Of a stretch of 64,000 nt of DNA, positions 49,118 through 59,744 are shown one piece after another; position 1 is the stretch's first letter; each line of letters opens with the position of its first letter. The stretch covers positions 17,449,598 through 17,513,597 of the forward strand of contig CM056556.1 of the NCBI GenBank assembly GCA_029721515.1, given 5' to 3'. Made by a program: the position numbers and the translations under genes. This DNA is from Synanceia verrucosa. Taxonomy: Eukaryota > Chordata > Actinopteri > Perciformes > Synanceiidae. A model generated the notes under the pieces. It saw nothing but the letters and a program-made list of their open reading frames with translations. It had not been told where the DNA came from and did no database searches.

Positions 49118-49119
49118 GA

Positions 49120-51280
49120 ACAGAGGCAGAACAAAGTGCATCATCAATGCTAGTAAGTATAATTTCTATCCTTCTTTGAGTTATAATTTGCATTGCTAAG
49201 TTAGTGACTGCAACATAGTCTGCCTCACATTGTCACCTCATTTATTGTACTGTATAAGTTATAAGTTATAACTTCATCACCGGTTCATCCTATCTACTAT
49301 AAATTACAAGTTTACCTGTTACCGTTACCTGTGGCATGAAATATCCTGAAATAATGAAAATGAAATAAGGGGCTAAATAACATGAGGGGCTTGCCTACAT
49401 GTAGCATGTAATGTTTCTGTTGACTTGGGAATAGTAGGCAATCACAGAGAGGACCGAATAACATAACAGTTTGACCGCAAACGGTAGCAAATAAATTACG
49501 TTTGTAATGTTTACATAACAGATCCTCCAGTTGAAGATTTTTATTGAGTTGGCATAATACAAGGGCACTGATAGCAACTATCTCAAAACTGTAGTCCACT
49601 TGTGTCAGCCTACTAACCGTAGTGACTCTGGTGTGTTGACAGAAGTTGCTGTGTGGTATCCTTGTGTCTGGCAACAGTGTTTTGTCGGTCGAGTCAAAAT
49701 CGGCTTAGTAGTCGATTATACATTTGTGTTAATTTGCATTGTCACTTGTACTCATTGTGAATGTAGGTCACAATGAGTACAATTAGGAAAAACATTGAGT
49801 TATTTGGAATCACTTTTGCAAGGACACAAGGATGCTTAAGTAAGCTAACGGCAGGGCTGCCAGTTTAGGGCAATGGCTGAGCCGGCGAAAAAACGCTTTT
49901 GCTCACTTATTTAACTCTCGGGACTGCAAGGAATGACTCAGTTTCATATAGGGGTGGCATATCCCTTTAAATGAGCCTCGGTCTTTAAAACCCCACATCA
50001 CATCATGCCCCAGCCTCCCACTCCCTGCTGCCATTCATCACTTGCTCTGATAATTCCCCAGACACTCTTGAGAGACACATCTTTGTGTCTGATACAGTTC
50101 TGAGGCAACAAGATTATAGACAGAGTGGGACAGTAAGATAAGACCAGACAGACTGGAGCAAATGCTAAAAGCCTTGAAGCAGGGCTCTGTCGCTCCAGCA
50201 TGACTAATGCCATGGTTGTACATTTACATGAGTCGACTATTCACGGAGGCAGGCAACATTAAGAGCGGTGGGTTTTAAACTCATGATGTATTCTGGAATT
50301 GAAACAGAATTTGTCCTCATGTGACTTTCCCTCCAAAGCTTGTCATGTGGAAGCACCATTACTGGAATGAACAGACATAGAAGTGTTATGGTTCATGTAT
50401 CTATCTGACCTCTTTTGCTTCACTAGCTTTTCCTAACCTGATTGCCCGGCAGTCTATGCTGCCTCTTACTTTACAGACTAGGTGGTCAGACAGACACAAG
50501 AACAGTGAACATAAGACTTCCAGTAAACGACAGTCAGAGAAGCAACCATAGAGGCAGATTTGTTTTCAGTCAGCTATTGAAATGGATAATAGCTGAAATG
50601 TTAACACAAAGTATGACATGGGGTATTGGTGTTATTGAAACAACTATTAAGAATGTGGGGTGAGAGTAAATTAAAGGAAGAAAATGTTGAATTTCAAAAA
50701 ATAAAGCCTGTTTTCTCCATCTACAATGTGTTTGCATGAGTGTTGAGTAATAGCTCATTATTTCACTTTAGTAGACTTCTTCACTGTAATGTGGAACGCT
50801 CAGTTATTACGGAGAAGATGAAAATGTTTTTCCTCTTTTTTATGTATTTTTCACCTTTGTTTTAACAGCTGACTGTACTGAATGGTGTGAGAGTGAAAGC
50901 AAGAGTATAGAAAATTTAGAACATATTTTGGAGAAATAGAAAATCTTATGACCTTAGGAAGCATGAAACATGGCAGCTGGTGTGTTTGCTCCTCAGAATT
51001 TCCAGCTGTGCACTGATGTCCACACACACATAAATGGTTCGTGCTGATTTGCATGCATGAAGCCATTTGAACCGATTCAGATACCTGGTAAAAATGCACC
51101 ACCAGGTAAGATCAATGTAGTGTGTAAATCAACTCAGAAAGACCTGTAGTTATTTACTGGAGGAGAGGTTGTGGACTGTGGTAAACCAGTGCTCTGAGCA
51201 TACCAATGGGAATGAAAGGATGGATGGATTCCTCCATATTTGTTTGTGGGAGGAGTACTCCCTCTTTTTTCCTCTAGTGA
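49120..51280. other. Intergenic sequence without recognised features
   Basis: AT-rich sequence; the short open frames on both strands do not resemble known proteins. Nothing that supports a gene is visible. Confidence 0.5.
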
Positions 51281-51289
51281 GCTGTTGCA

Positions 51290-52120
51290 TTGGGGTTTTT
51301 TTTGTTAAAAAGATTGGCTGAATTTCCATTTTTCTTAGAAATGTGGGTCATGTCAAATAATTTAGCTTTTGTTTGTTTTATTTATAGTGTTTCTTGCTAC
51401 CCAAGAGCTAATCAACTGTTTTGGTGCACGAACCAGGCAGTACACTGCTCCCATACAAATCTTTCAACTAGAAAACCACTGGGAAACTTATTCAAGACAC
51501 TTCCAAGGAGCAGGTGCAAGACACATGAATGTACGATCCGGGCCAAAACAGCCACAGCTTCACCGCAGTGACAGTTACTGCCTCACCAGTGGTCAGAGGC
51601 CTTGGCGTGGACTACAGCCTTGTCTTCATGGTGGACATGGTGGAAAAGTGGCACAACATCAAAAACAAAAAGTAAATCTGTCTCTGTCCTTCACGGCTGC
51701 CAGGGATTAAAAGGTTGTCCTTTCAACATTTGGCCTTCGCAAGAAGTAACACAGTGCAACAGCGAATGGTCCCAATGCCAAAGCTGCCGGGATGAGTCTA
51801 TACCACCCCTGCTTTTTGACCTGGTATCCCCTGAAAGAATGAGTTTCCTCCTGAGTGCACCACAATACTCCGGGAAGCAAGGGCCAGGGCGCGCGCCTGC
51901 TGTGATGTTAATTTAATGACAAGCTGCTGTTCAGATGGCAGGTCCAAACAGCTGAATAAAGGGATTGTTTTGTTTATGCTCCATTTTGTCGGGCAGGGGC
52001 CCCTCAACCTGTCTTGCTGTTCTTTTCTGGGCACCAAACAGTGGAGTCTCTGTGAGTACAGTGGAGCACAACATTGCTTCCTAAAGACAAAAAAAGAAAG
52101 ATCCCCTCCTTGTCTTTAGT
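51290..52120 (+). other. Unassigned interval with overlapping short open frames
   Basis: Three staggered frames of 93-113 codons (51290-51571, 51369-51710, 51602-51916) and a more balanced base composition than the surroundings. One frame gives a Cys-rich piece (CNSEWSQCQSCRDE). No family is recognised, and the open frames are interrupted. It could be an eroded retrocopy or repeat, or chance. Confidence 0.2.
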
Positions 52121-52224
52121 TTTGGAATTTGGGATACTGCCCAAAAAAGCCTGTTGAATTTCCGGCAAAATGAGACTTTTGACCAATTAGTACATTCCAG
52201 TCTCTAACCTGTTCTTAGCTTTGG

Positions 52225-53050
52225 CCATCATTCGGTATTAATATCAGATATCGATCCGATATCAGCAAAAAAAAAAAACGTATATTGGATTGTAACGGCC
52301 TGCATAAGTAAGTTCTCCGACACAAGCAGTCCATTCCAGACTCCAGCACTTCTATCCAGTAGCAGGATCCAGCATGCAAAGCCCAGCGACCACAATAGCG
52401 CGTGCTAAAGTGCTAACAAATGTAGCAAGGAGTAGGAGTGATGTTGGCCATGTGGCGGTATTTTTCGTTAAAAATCCGAAAAAGACATTGCAGTTCAGTG
52501 CAAAACTAGTCATATCTAAGTTTCTCATGGCACAGAACTGGGGAAGTTTAATACAACCAAACTCATTGTGCATTTGAAGCAGCATCACAAGAACCAGCAC
52601 GAGGATTTTCAGGGTCCTCTAATTTTTTTTTTTTCTTTAATCTATTTAATTATATATGCTTATGTTTGAGTTAAACTAGTGGTTATTTTGCACTTTAAAA
52701 TATATATTTTTTGTTTTTATTGGATTTGCTGAGATGTGGATCACCAGGGATTTTTCAGTGTCTTCTAAATTATTTTTTGTAGAATATAGTGGAATATTCC
52801 TGTTTAAGGTTAAAATTGATGCAACCCATTGGTTAATAATAAATGGGTCAGTTTTTGTCATATACTGTTTCTGATGTTCTATCTTTGGGTAATATCACTT
52901 GATCAAGCCTTTTCTGATACTAAAAGATGAGTAAAAAAAAGTTTGTATGATTCATGCTGATATCGGATCAATATCGGTATCGGCCAACACTCAAGGCTGC
53001 AATATCGATATTGTATCATGAAGTGAAAAAGTTGTATGAGGGCACCCCTA
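52225..53050 (+). mobile_element. hAT-type element with a BED zinc-finger remnant
   Basis: The right end is the complement of TAGGGGTGCCCTCATACAAC, and a GATATCGG-rich subterminal region lies on both sides (CGATCCGATATCAGC on the left). These match the element nested in wdr61 at 18524-18967. Inside, 52374-52612 carries pieces of a BED-type zinc finger in shifted frames: VFFVKNPKKT, SAKLVISK and then KFNTTKLIVHLKQHHKN with the His pair. The left terminal repeat is degraded. Confidence 0.65.
52374..52612 (+). pseudogene. Remnant of hAT transposase N-terminal exon (BED finger)
   Basis: The His-containing half is in the frame from 52544; the earlier half is in a different frame (52374-52577). 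At least one frameshift lies between them and the Cys pair is not intact. No transposase catalytic region follows. Confidence 0.55.
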
Positions 53051-53092
53051 ATTGTATGCACCAAGTTTATTGCTGAAATAAGGGAACATTAA

Positions 53093-53564
53093 CCTACCTC
53101 TTGCCAGCTGAATGTAGTTCCGCCTACCTCTACATGGCGTTCCACTGAGCTCCACACATTCATCTGGACTCGCACCCGATGGGAAGGACTTCAAGAGAGC
53201 AAAAAATGACTGAGCCAATCAGGATCCCGGGGCGGGATTTTCATGGATGTGACGTAGCGGAGAAGTGACTGTTTGATACAGACAACAATGGCGGCTCGCA
53301 TCGAGGAGTCATGCGTCAACATTGATTCTGCTATTTCAACTGTGTTGTCTTTAAAAGATAAACAGAGAACGGTCTCTCTCATCAGCGTCACGGGTTGGTT
53401 TCGATGTGATTGAAGTAGCACGTCATTAAAGATGACGGACAAGTGGTTTATCCAATCACATGCAAGGATTTTTGGCCCCACTTTCTGAAATACATCTCCA
53501 ATGGAGCAATCACAGATGAATGTGTGGAGCTAGGCGCAACTACATTCAGCTGGCAAGAGTCAGG
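53093..53564 (+). mobile_element. TTAA-flanked inverted-repeat element with captured gene start
   Basis: Flanked by TTAA (53089-53092 and 53565-53568). The ends are inverted: CTCTTGCCAGCTGAATGTAG on the left and its complement on the right, with CTCCACACATTCATCTG subterminally on both sides. The 472-bp interior is CpG-richer than its surroundings and contains an ATG in a strong AACAATGGCGGC context at 53288 with about 41 codons (see 53288-53413). Confidence 0.7.
53288..53413 (+). pseudogene. Truncated gene start, possibly RecQ-helicase-like
   Basis: Reads MAARIEESCVNIDSAISTVL followed by LKDKQRTVSL and a stop soon after WFRCD. A short N-terminal lead followed by LKxxQR resembles the beginning of RecQ-type DEAD/H helicases just before motif 0/I, but the Walker A motif itself is absent. 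The family assignment is tentative. Confidence 0.3.
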
Positions 53565-53769
53565 TTAAGGGAACGTGGCAACAATGGAGAAAATATGATG
53601 GAGATGAGTGGATGTCTGATGACAGGTCTTCAATGGGGCAAGATTAGCACAATTACTGCTGTTCTCGCTTAAAGCTCTACCTCTAACTGCTGTTTCAGTC
53701 CTGATCTCAGCAATTCATGGTGGTGGTCATGGACAATGTTTGCTCAGAGACCTTCTCTCTGACATTTAT

Positions 53770-54870
53770 TAGACTGAACTAGATTAGATTAGATTAAACT
53801 TTGTTTTCATTACATGTCACAAGAAAATGAAATGCAGACTGCATCCAACCAGAAAAAAAAAAAGGAAATTACAATATATGTAATAGGAATATACAATGAA
53901 CAAAAATATAGGTATGATAAAACATATACGATGGATTATAGGCTATAGGATGATATGTAAATATTTACAGTATATTACAGTATATACAGAAAGTGCAATT
54001 GAATGTACAGTACTGATATGATATTTTTATAAATAGTGCAAACATAAAGTGAATACATGTGCAGTGATGTCAGTTCACTTTAGTCTCAGGGAGCTGGAGA
54101 GTGTGAATGTGTGAATATGTGTCTGTGTCAGGGGACAGAGTTTCAAAGGGAGACAGCTGATAGGACAAGAAAACTGTCCCTGAAACTGTAGTGTCTCCCA
54201 AGACCAAGAGGGCAAACGCTGTGCTGGGTAGCAGGAGTGTATGATGATGACAGCAGGAAGTGAGGCTCCCAGCGATGTGCTGGGCAGTTTTCACCACTTT
54301 CCTCAGTGCCTTCCGGTCCGAGGCAGAGCAGCTCCCATACCAGACTGTGATGCAGTTGGTTAGGATGCTTTGGATGGTGTAGCGGTAGAAGTTCACCAGG
54401 ATGTCTGAAGAGAGGTGTTTGAATTGAGATTCTTCAGGAAAAAGAGGTACTGGTGAGCCTTCATAACCAGGTTGGAGCAGTTAGTCGACCAAGTGAGGTC
54501 CTTTGAGATGTGGATCCCCAGGGATCTGAAGCTAGTGACACCATTACACTGTTGATGTGGATGGATGGATGTGTGTCAACATTCCTTCTGAAATCCATGA
54601 TGAGCTCCTTGGTCTTATTGGTGTTGAGCAGCAGGTTGTTCTCATCGTACCACTCAGCCAGGCGGTCCTGTAGTCCGACTCATCTTTATCCTTAATCAAG
54701 CCAATCACTGTGGTGTCGTCCGCAAACCTGATGATGGTGTTGGAGCCATGTAAAGGTCTGCAGTTGTGAGAGAAGAGGAAGTAGCGGAACGGACTCATCA
54801 TACAGCCTTGTGGTAAGCTGGTGTTTAAGGTAAGGGTGGAGGAGCAGTGGTGGTCAAGCCGGACACAATC
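53770..54870 (-). mobile_element. L2/CR1-like LINE, 3' part, degenerate
   Basis: On the minus strand from 5' to 3': GCMMSPFRYFLFS with IIRFADDTTVIGLI (the reverse-transcriptase FADD box) at 54544-54801; a frame change; then NFYRYTIQSILTNCITVWYG and SDRKALRKVVKTAQHI at 54070-54396; then a 3' tail ending in a short (ATTAG)n repeat near 53775-53795. The end repeat and motifs are typical of the L2/CR1 group in fish. It is 5'-truncated with frameshifts. Confidence 0.85.
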
Positions 54871-54884
54871 TTTATAGATCAGTT

Positions 54885-55310
54885 ATAAATAATTAATGAA
54901 CAACTTTTGGGTGACAGGTTGTAAGTAGATAAAGTGCACTGTCTCCAGAAAAACTAGCAGCTCTGAATACTGAGGCACAGCAGTGCTTTGAGGTTAATGC
55001 TAACATGCCTATAATGATGATTCTAACATAGTGCTATTTAGCAGGTACAGGCCTATTGTTAACGCCATGTATTAGACAACATATTATTTGCTAGCACTAA
55101 ACATACAGCTGAGGCTGATTGTCATTCATTTTGTAGATATTTGGTCATAAGCCAAGGCATTAGACAATTGGTAGCACAAGAGGAAGATTGGATTCATCTC
55201 CTGGGGACCATGAATGTTGACACAAAATTTCATAGCAATAAATTAAATAGTTGTTGAGATATTTCAGTCTGGATCAACGTGGTTGGCCGAATGACTGACT
55301 GAATGACATG
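54885..55310. repeat. Common fish interspersed repeat
   Basis: Contains the phrases GGGGACCATGAATGTTGACA and TTGTTGAGATATTTCAGTCTGGA and a TGCTAACATG-type stretch, which recur widely in teleost genomes. No coding sequence. Class uncertain; recognised from memory. Confidence 0.5.
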
Positions 55311-55329
55311 GTTAATAAAGAACTACCTC

Positions 55330-56286
55330 TGACTGGCTGAATAGTTTGACCCTGTATAAAGTCAGTGTGAACTAACTAACCCTCCACACTGGTGTAGAAG
55401 GTGTAACATGCAGCACATTAACATCCATGCACTGTATATGAACACCAAGGGAGGATGGAAAAGGTCAAGTTCAGTCAAGTGCCAGTGTGTGTTGGGGGGT
55501 TAAGTTACCCAGCATGCTTTGTGTCTCTGATGTCCCTAGTGAGTTCCATCTTGTGATATATTTAGTCACACTTGGGTCTAAATACATGCTTTTCCTAGTC
55601 AAGGGACACGCACATATTCAGAGCGCTCTAGCAACTCTGCACAAACATCTGCTAAGATGTTAATAATAATAATATTAGAAAAACAAACATCATAATGACG
55701 AGACCTTAAGTCATCTGTCCATCATTATTACCCAGAGCATGTTTGAGTGCATTATATTTAACACATTTATAATGGTGGTTTTGCATATTTCAGCCCATCA
55801 AGTATTACTTTCGAACTGCTAACATTAATGTTAAAAGTTTTTTTAAGGCTCAGTTCACTCAATTTTTTAAAAATTTTTAATCTTATTTCTTCTGACCACG
55901 AACAGTTGGCTTTGCTTTTACCTGCTCTTTTACCTGTTTCATCCATAAAATTTCTGCAGCAACAACAATACAATGGAAGAGAACAAAAGGATAATTCTGG
56001 TGCTAAAAGCATTGAAAAATGACATTTGAAAACGACAACAGCAACATATTTATTTCATTTAAATAACGTTATACACAATACTGGCAGAGAAATAGCATCT
56101 TTGGATGAAGGCGGATGTCTCAGAGATGAATATCTGAAAACCTGGACAAATCAGGGTATTTGGACTATTACATACAACTAGATGGACAAAATTGAATGTT
56201 TGAGTGAGTCAAATTTTTACTCATTCACCTCACGTGTCAGTGTTTATAATGTTATGCTTGATGAGTGCATAATGGCCATTGAAATG
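55330..56286. other. Intergenic sequence without recognised features
   Basis: Short open frames only, with no similarity that I can name and no clear repeats. Confidence 0.4.
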
Positions 56287-56880
56287 TTAAAGGTCCCATA
56301 TTATACACTGTTTCGGCAGTTTTATATGGGTCTCAGGCATCCAACAATATTGTATTCAAAGTGTATTACCCCAAACTCAGCCCTGATCCTGAATTCCAGC
56401 CAGTTAAAAGTCGCTGTATTGAGCTCTACTGAGGACAGGCTGTTTCTGTGTCTGTACCTTTAAATGGCCCTTCTCTGAAGAGAGGAAATGGCTCTCTTTC
56501 CCCTACCCTTGTGCTTATGTTTACTTACAGATGTGCACTGGCACTGGCAAAAGAAGCTAACATTACTCGGCAGTGTATGAACAGTACCATTAACAGTAGT
56601 CAGAGTCACCCAAATTACAAATAAGTGTATAACGCTAGCTTCAAATGAGCCTTGTGCTCACAGAGCTTATGTTGAATGTCTCCTGACATTAATTTACCCA
56701 GGGACCACCAGAACTTCTCAAAGTTTTGCATGTGTGCACCCATAATCTCATGGAGGACTGCTTTGTAAACATGGGCCCTCACAAATTAGGCTTGGCTGCA
56801 CAGCTGAAGTTGAAGCATGGATCTGTACCGGACACAACTACTGTGTAGCTCTACTTAGCGTGATAGCCTATAAGCATGTC

Positions 56881-57250
56881 CCTGTAGTGTTAGCACTGCA
56901 GCTACCCGAGGTCAGGAGCTGCAGTAATAGCTGCAGTGCTAACCAAAGCTCTGTTTGAGCTCAGTTAGCAGCTGCAGTGCTAGCTGAGCTAACCGGAGCA
57001 CCGGAGCAGTAATAGCTGCAATGCGAACCGAGCTAACCGCAGCACCAGAGCAGCAATAGCTGCAGTGCTAACCGAGCTAACCAGAGCTCCACAGCAGCAA
57101 TAGCTGCAGTGCTAACTGAGCTAACTGAGCAAAACAGAGGTCCAGAGCTCGGTTGGCACTGCAGCAATAGGTCCTGCAACTAACTAGAGCGATTGCTGCA
57201 GTGGTAACTGAGCTCCGGACCTCAGGTAGCTGCAGTTCTAACGCTACAGG
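56881..57250. repeat. Minisatellite bounded by inverted repeats
   Basis: The outer 33-base arms (56881-56913 and 57218-57250) are inverted copies: CCTGTAGTGTTAGCACTGCA on the left, complemented on the right with three changes. Between them are about five diverged copies of a 44-bp unit containing AATAGCTGCAGTGCTAACCG and GAGCTAACC. The whole could be a small transposon or an expanded tandem array. Confidence 0.7.
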
Positions 57251-57427
57251 GTAAAAACAGAGCGCTCATTGAAGCAGCCAACAACAAAGGAGCTGCCGTG
57301 CTTTGCTCCTAACAGGTTTGTTTGCGAAACAAAGTCAGTGTCCTCTACTGGAGGGAGGGGCATCTCAATTGTTGACGTCAACAACTGAGAAATGTTCAAC
57401 TCGTCTGTTTCAGCACACATTGGCTAA

Positions 57428-57989
57428 AGCCTGGTTTATGCTTCTGCGTCGCGGCGACGGCGTAGCTACGGCATCGATGCAGAACCCTACGCGGACCGTA
57501 GCCTGACGCGCACCTCCAAAAAATCCTGACTACGCGTCGCGTCAACGCATTGAGACGCGAACGGCAAGGACTGTGATTGGGCCGCTCAGAACGTAATTTC
57601 CGGCGGTTGCTTTTCCGGTCAACAGCTCAACAACACCGCTATTTAAGGAGCGGCATGAGCGGTACGGAATAGTCAGACAGACCACCTCCTCAAATGTCTT
57701 CTGTGCTTCAACATTTGTAGCAACAGCATTTTTTAAAAATTTTATGAGCTCCATCTCCAGAAACACACGCTCCATCTCAGTTGTCATTGTTTACTGTCGG
57801 AAGAAAACTAAGGAATCCGATATGAGCCCCCAGAAGCCACACAAAGACACAGCCACACCCCCCTAGCAGCTTGGCGGTGAATTGCAGAGCAACGCGTTCC
57901 CTCGACGCAGAGCTTCGAATGCTCAACGACGGCGTCGGGTCTACGCCGTAGCTCTGCCGTCGCTGCGACGCAGAAGCATAAACCAGGCT
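57428..57989. mobile_element. PIF/Harbinger-like element with TAA target duplication
   Basis: Ends are inverted (AGCCTGGTTTATGCTTCTGC on the left, complement on the right) and flanked by TAA at 57425-57427 and 57990-57992, a 3-bp duplication of the kind left by Harbinger elements. The subterminal 60 bases on both sides are extremely CpG-dense (GCGTCGCGGCGACGGCGTAG). On the minus strand an open frame of 81 codons (57787 to 57542) starts MTTEMERVFLEMELIKFLKN; its function is unknown. No transposase catalytic region is present. Confidence 0.75.
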
Positions 57990-58129
57990 TAAGAAGAGGA
58001 GCAAGCAGGTGAAGGGGATGACAGACTTTTTTCACTCTTGGGGCCTCATTCACAGGCTATAGGGACACATGCTACTGTTAGAACACCTTTATGAAGTGAA
58101 TTTTGCATAATAGGTGACCTTTAAAAAAA

Positions 58130-59360
58130 TTGGTGGAGAGTATTTTTTCTTCTATGTAGAAGTTGACCATGTAAAGTGTAGGAGCTTGCAGAGCTTATGT
58201 AAGAGTGCCAGACTTCACTAATCCATTTATAGGGAGGAGAGGAGCCTGCAGGGTTTCGCATCATCAAGACAAATCTGCCTGTAACACAGACACTTCTCAG
58301 CTGGGCTGTGCATCCAGCACCATGTAGAAAAAGATTATCTCATAAAAAACGATGAGCGCTTTGTGTTATTTATAGCTATATTCATATTCTTATTCTTCTA
58401 ATCCACCAGCCTTCAAATCTTATAACCATTCTAAAAATACATCACAATGTTGAGTCATCAGCCATGATTCAGCAGTGTTATCGATGACGTGTGCACACAG
58501 GGTGTAAAACAAAGAGCAAAAGTGCCTGTTGAGTTTTGAAATGCAGCAAATGCTTTAAAGAAAAAAAACACTTCATCCCCAGATGCAAGAATAAGGAGCA
58601 GGAGTCTACGTGGTCACTTTCAGTGAGTTAATTGCTCTGCTTTGTGAGTGCCAAGGCCTCCAAGCTTGATGGACAATACCAGCTCTGTAGTTGTGACAAT
58701 GGTTCCGCTCTCTGAGTCAGAAGTTGCGGAAGCACCGACATTGGGGAGCTGAAAGCTGTTGAAAGTTCAGGAGTGTGCACTCCAAGGAAGAACTCATGCA
58801 GAAGAGCTTTGGGGGGGGGGAGAAAAAAAACACTCCCCCTCAGCCGGTGCTGCCTTTGAGGAAGTCATTGTTAGTGCTGCCAGTGGGAGGCATGGAGCGC
58901 TCTGCTGGCATGTGTCGGCCTCACTCCTCGTCAGGGGCCTCAGCACCATGACAGCCAAGTAGGTAAAGGGTGTGTGCGTCTTTCAGTGCTTTGTTAAGGG
59001 GCTGAAAGCTGCAGGTACTTGTAAGGGAGGTGAAGTTTGGATTTAGGGACATCTCAATTGTCTCTACTCTCCCTGTACAGTGTGTGGGACCACCCATTGA
59101 GGCCTGACTGGCCCCTGGCCAGTTTCTCAGCGGAATTTACTTTTTGCATCACAGAGCAGATTGTCCCCCATTAGATCTGAGTCCCACACAAAAGATGCCG
59201 AGAGATGTTGCCCTCAACTGCCAAGTCTCATTTCTCAGGCCTGAGAGAAATTACGTTTGGAAATATTTGTTATTATTTTGTTATTATTTGTTATTATATA
59301 GAATATAGAGTGAGATGGGGTGCTGTTTTCCATATGCCAAACATTTTCATCATATGAAAG
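58130..59360. other. Intergenic sequence without recognised features
   Basis: Nothing identifiable apart from a G-run at 58811-58820 and A-rich tracts; no supported gene or RNA. Confidence 0.4.
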
Positions 59361-59368
59361 TATATATA

Positions 59369-59740
59369 CAGCTCTGGAAAAAATTAAGAGACCACTCTCA
59401 CAAATGTAAACATCTCTACATCTGTGGCAGCCAGTCCTTTCCAGTGTTTGTTCGATTCCAACATAAGCCTTCTCATTCTACTTAATGAGACACTGATCAG
59501 ATGATCAGGTGATCACCTGAATGAAAGCTTATTTGCATCTTTTTTGGTTATTTTGACCAGTTGTCATGTCCTACCAATAAATGCTCTAAATGGCAATATT
59601 TCAATTTCAAATTTGCGAGAAATGTTGTCAGCACTTTATAGAATGGAACAAAAACATTCATTTTACTCAAACGCTTACCTATAAATAGTAAAACCAGTAA
59701 AACTAATCATTTTGCAGTGATCTCTCAATTTCCAGAGCTG
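59369..59740. mobile_element. Tc1/mariner MITE
   Basis: Ends: CAGCTCTGGAAAAAATTAAG on the left, complement of CAGCTCTGGAAATTGAGAGA on the right, flanked by TA. It is 372 bp with no transposase. It belongs to a common fish family of TA-target elements. Confidence 0.8.
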
Positions 59741-59744
59741 TAGG

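Larger units (their letters stand above)
56291..58120. mobile_element. TTAA-flanked non-autonomous DNA transposon hosting two insertions
   Basis: Starts AGGTCCCATATTATACAC and ends with the complement of AGGTCACCTATTATGC, with TTAA on each side (56287-56290 and 58121-58124). The subterminal text TTGGGGCCTCATTCACAGGC is familiar from a widespread fish repeat. Two further units sit inside: the minisatellite with inverted ends at 56881-57250 and the Harbinger-like element at 57428-57989. No transposase is seen. Confidence 0.65.
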
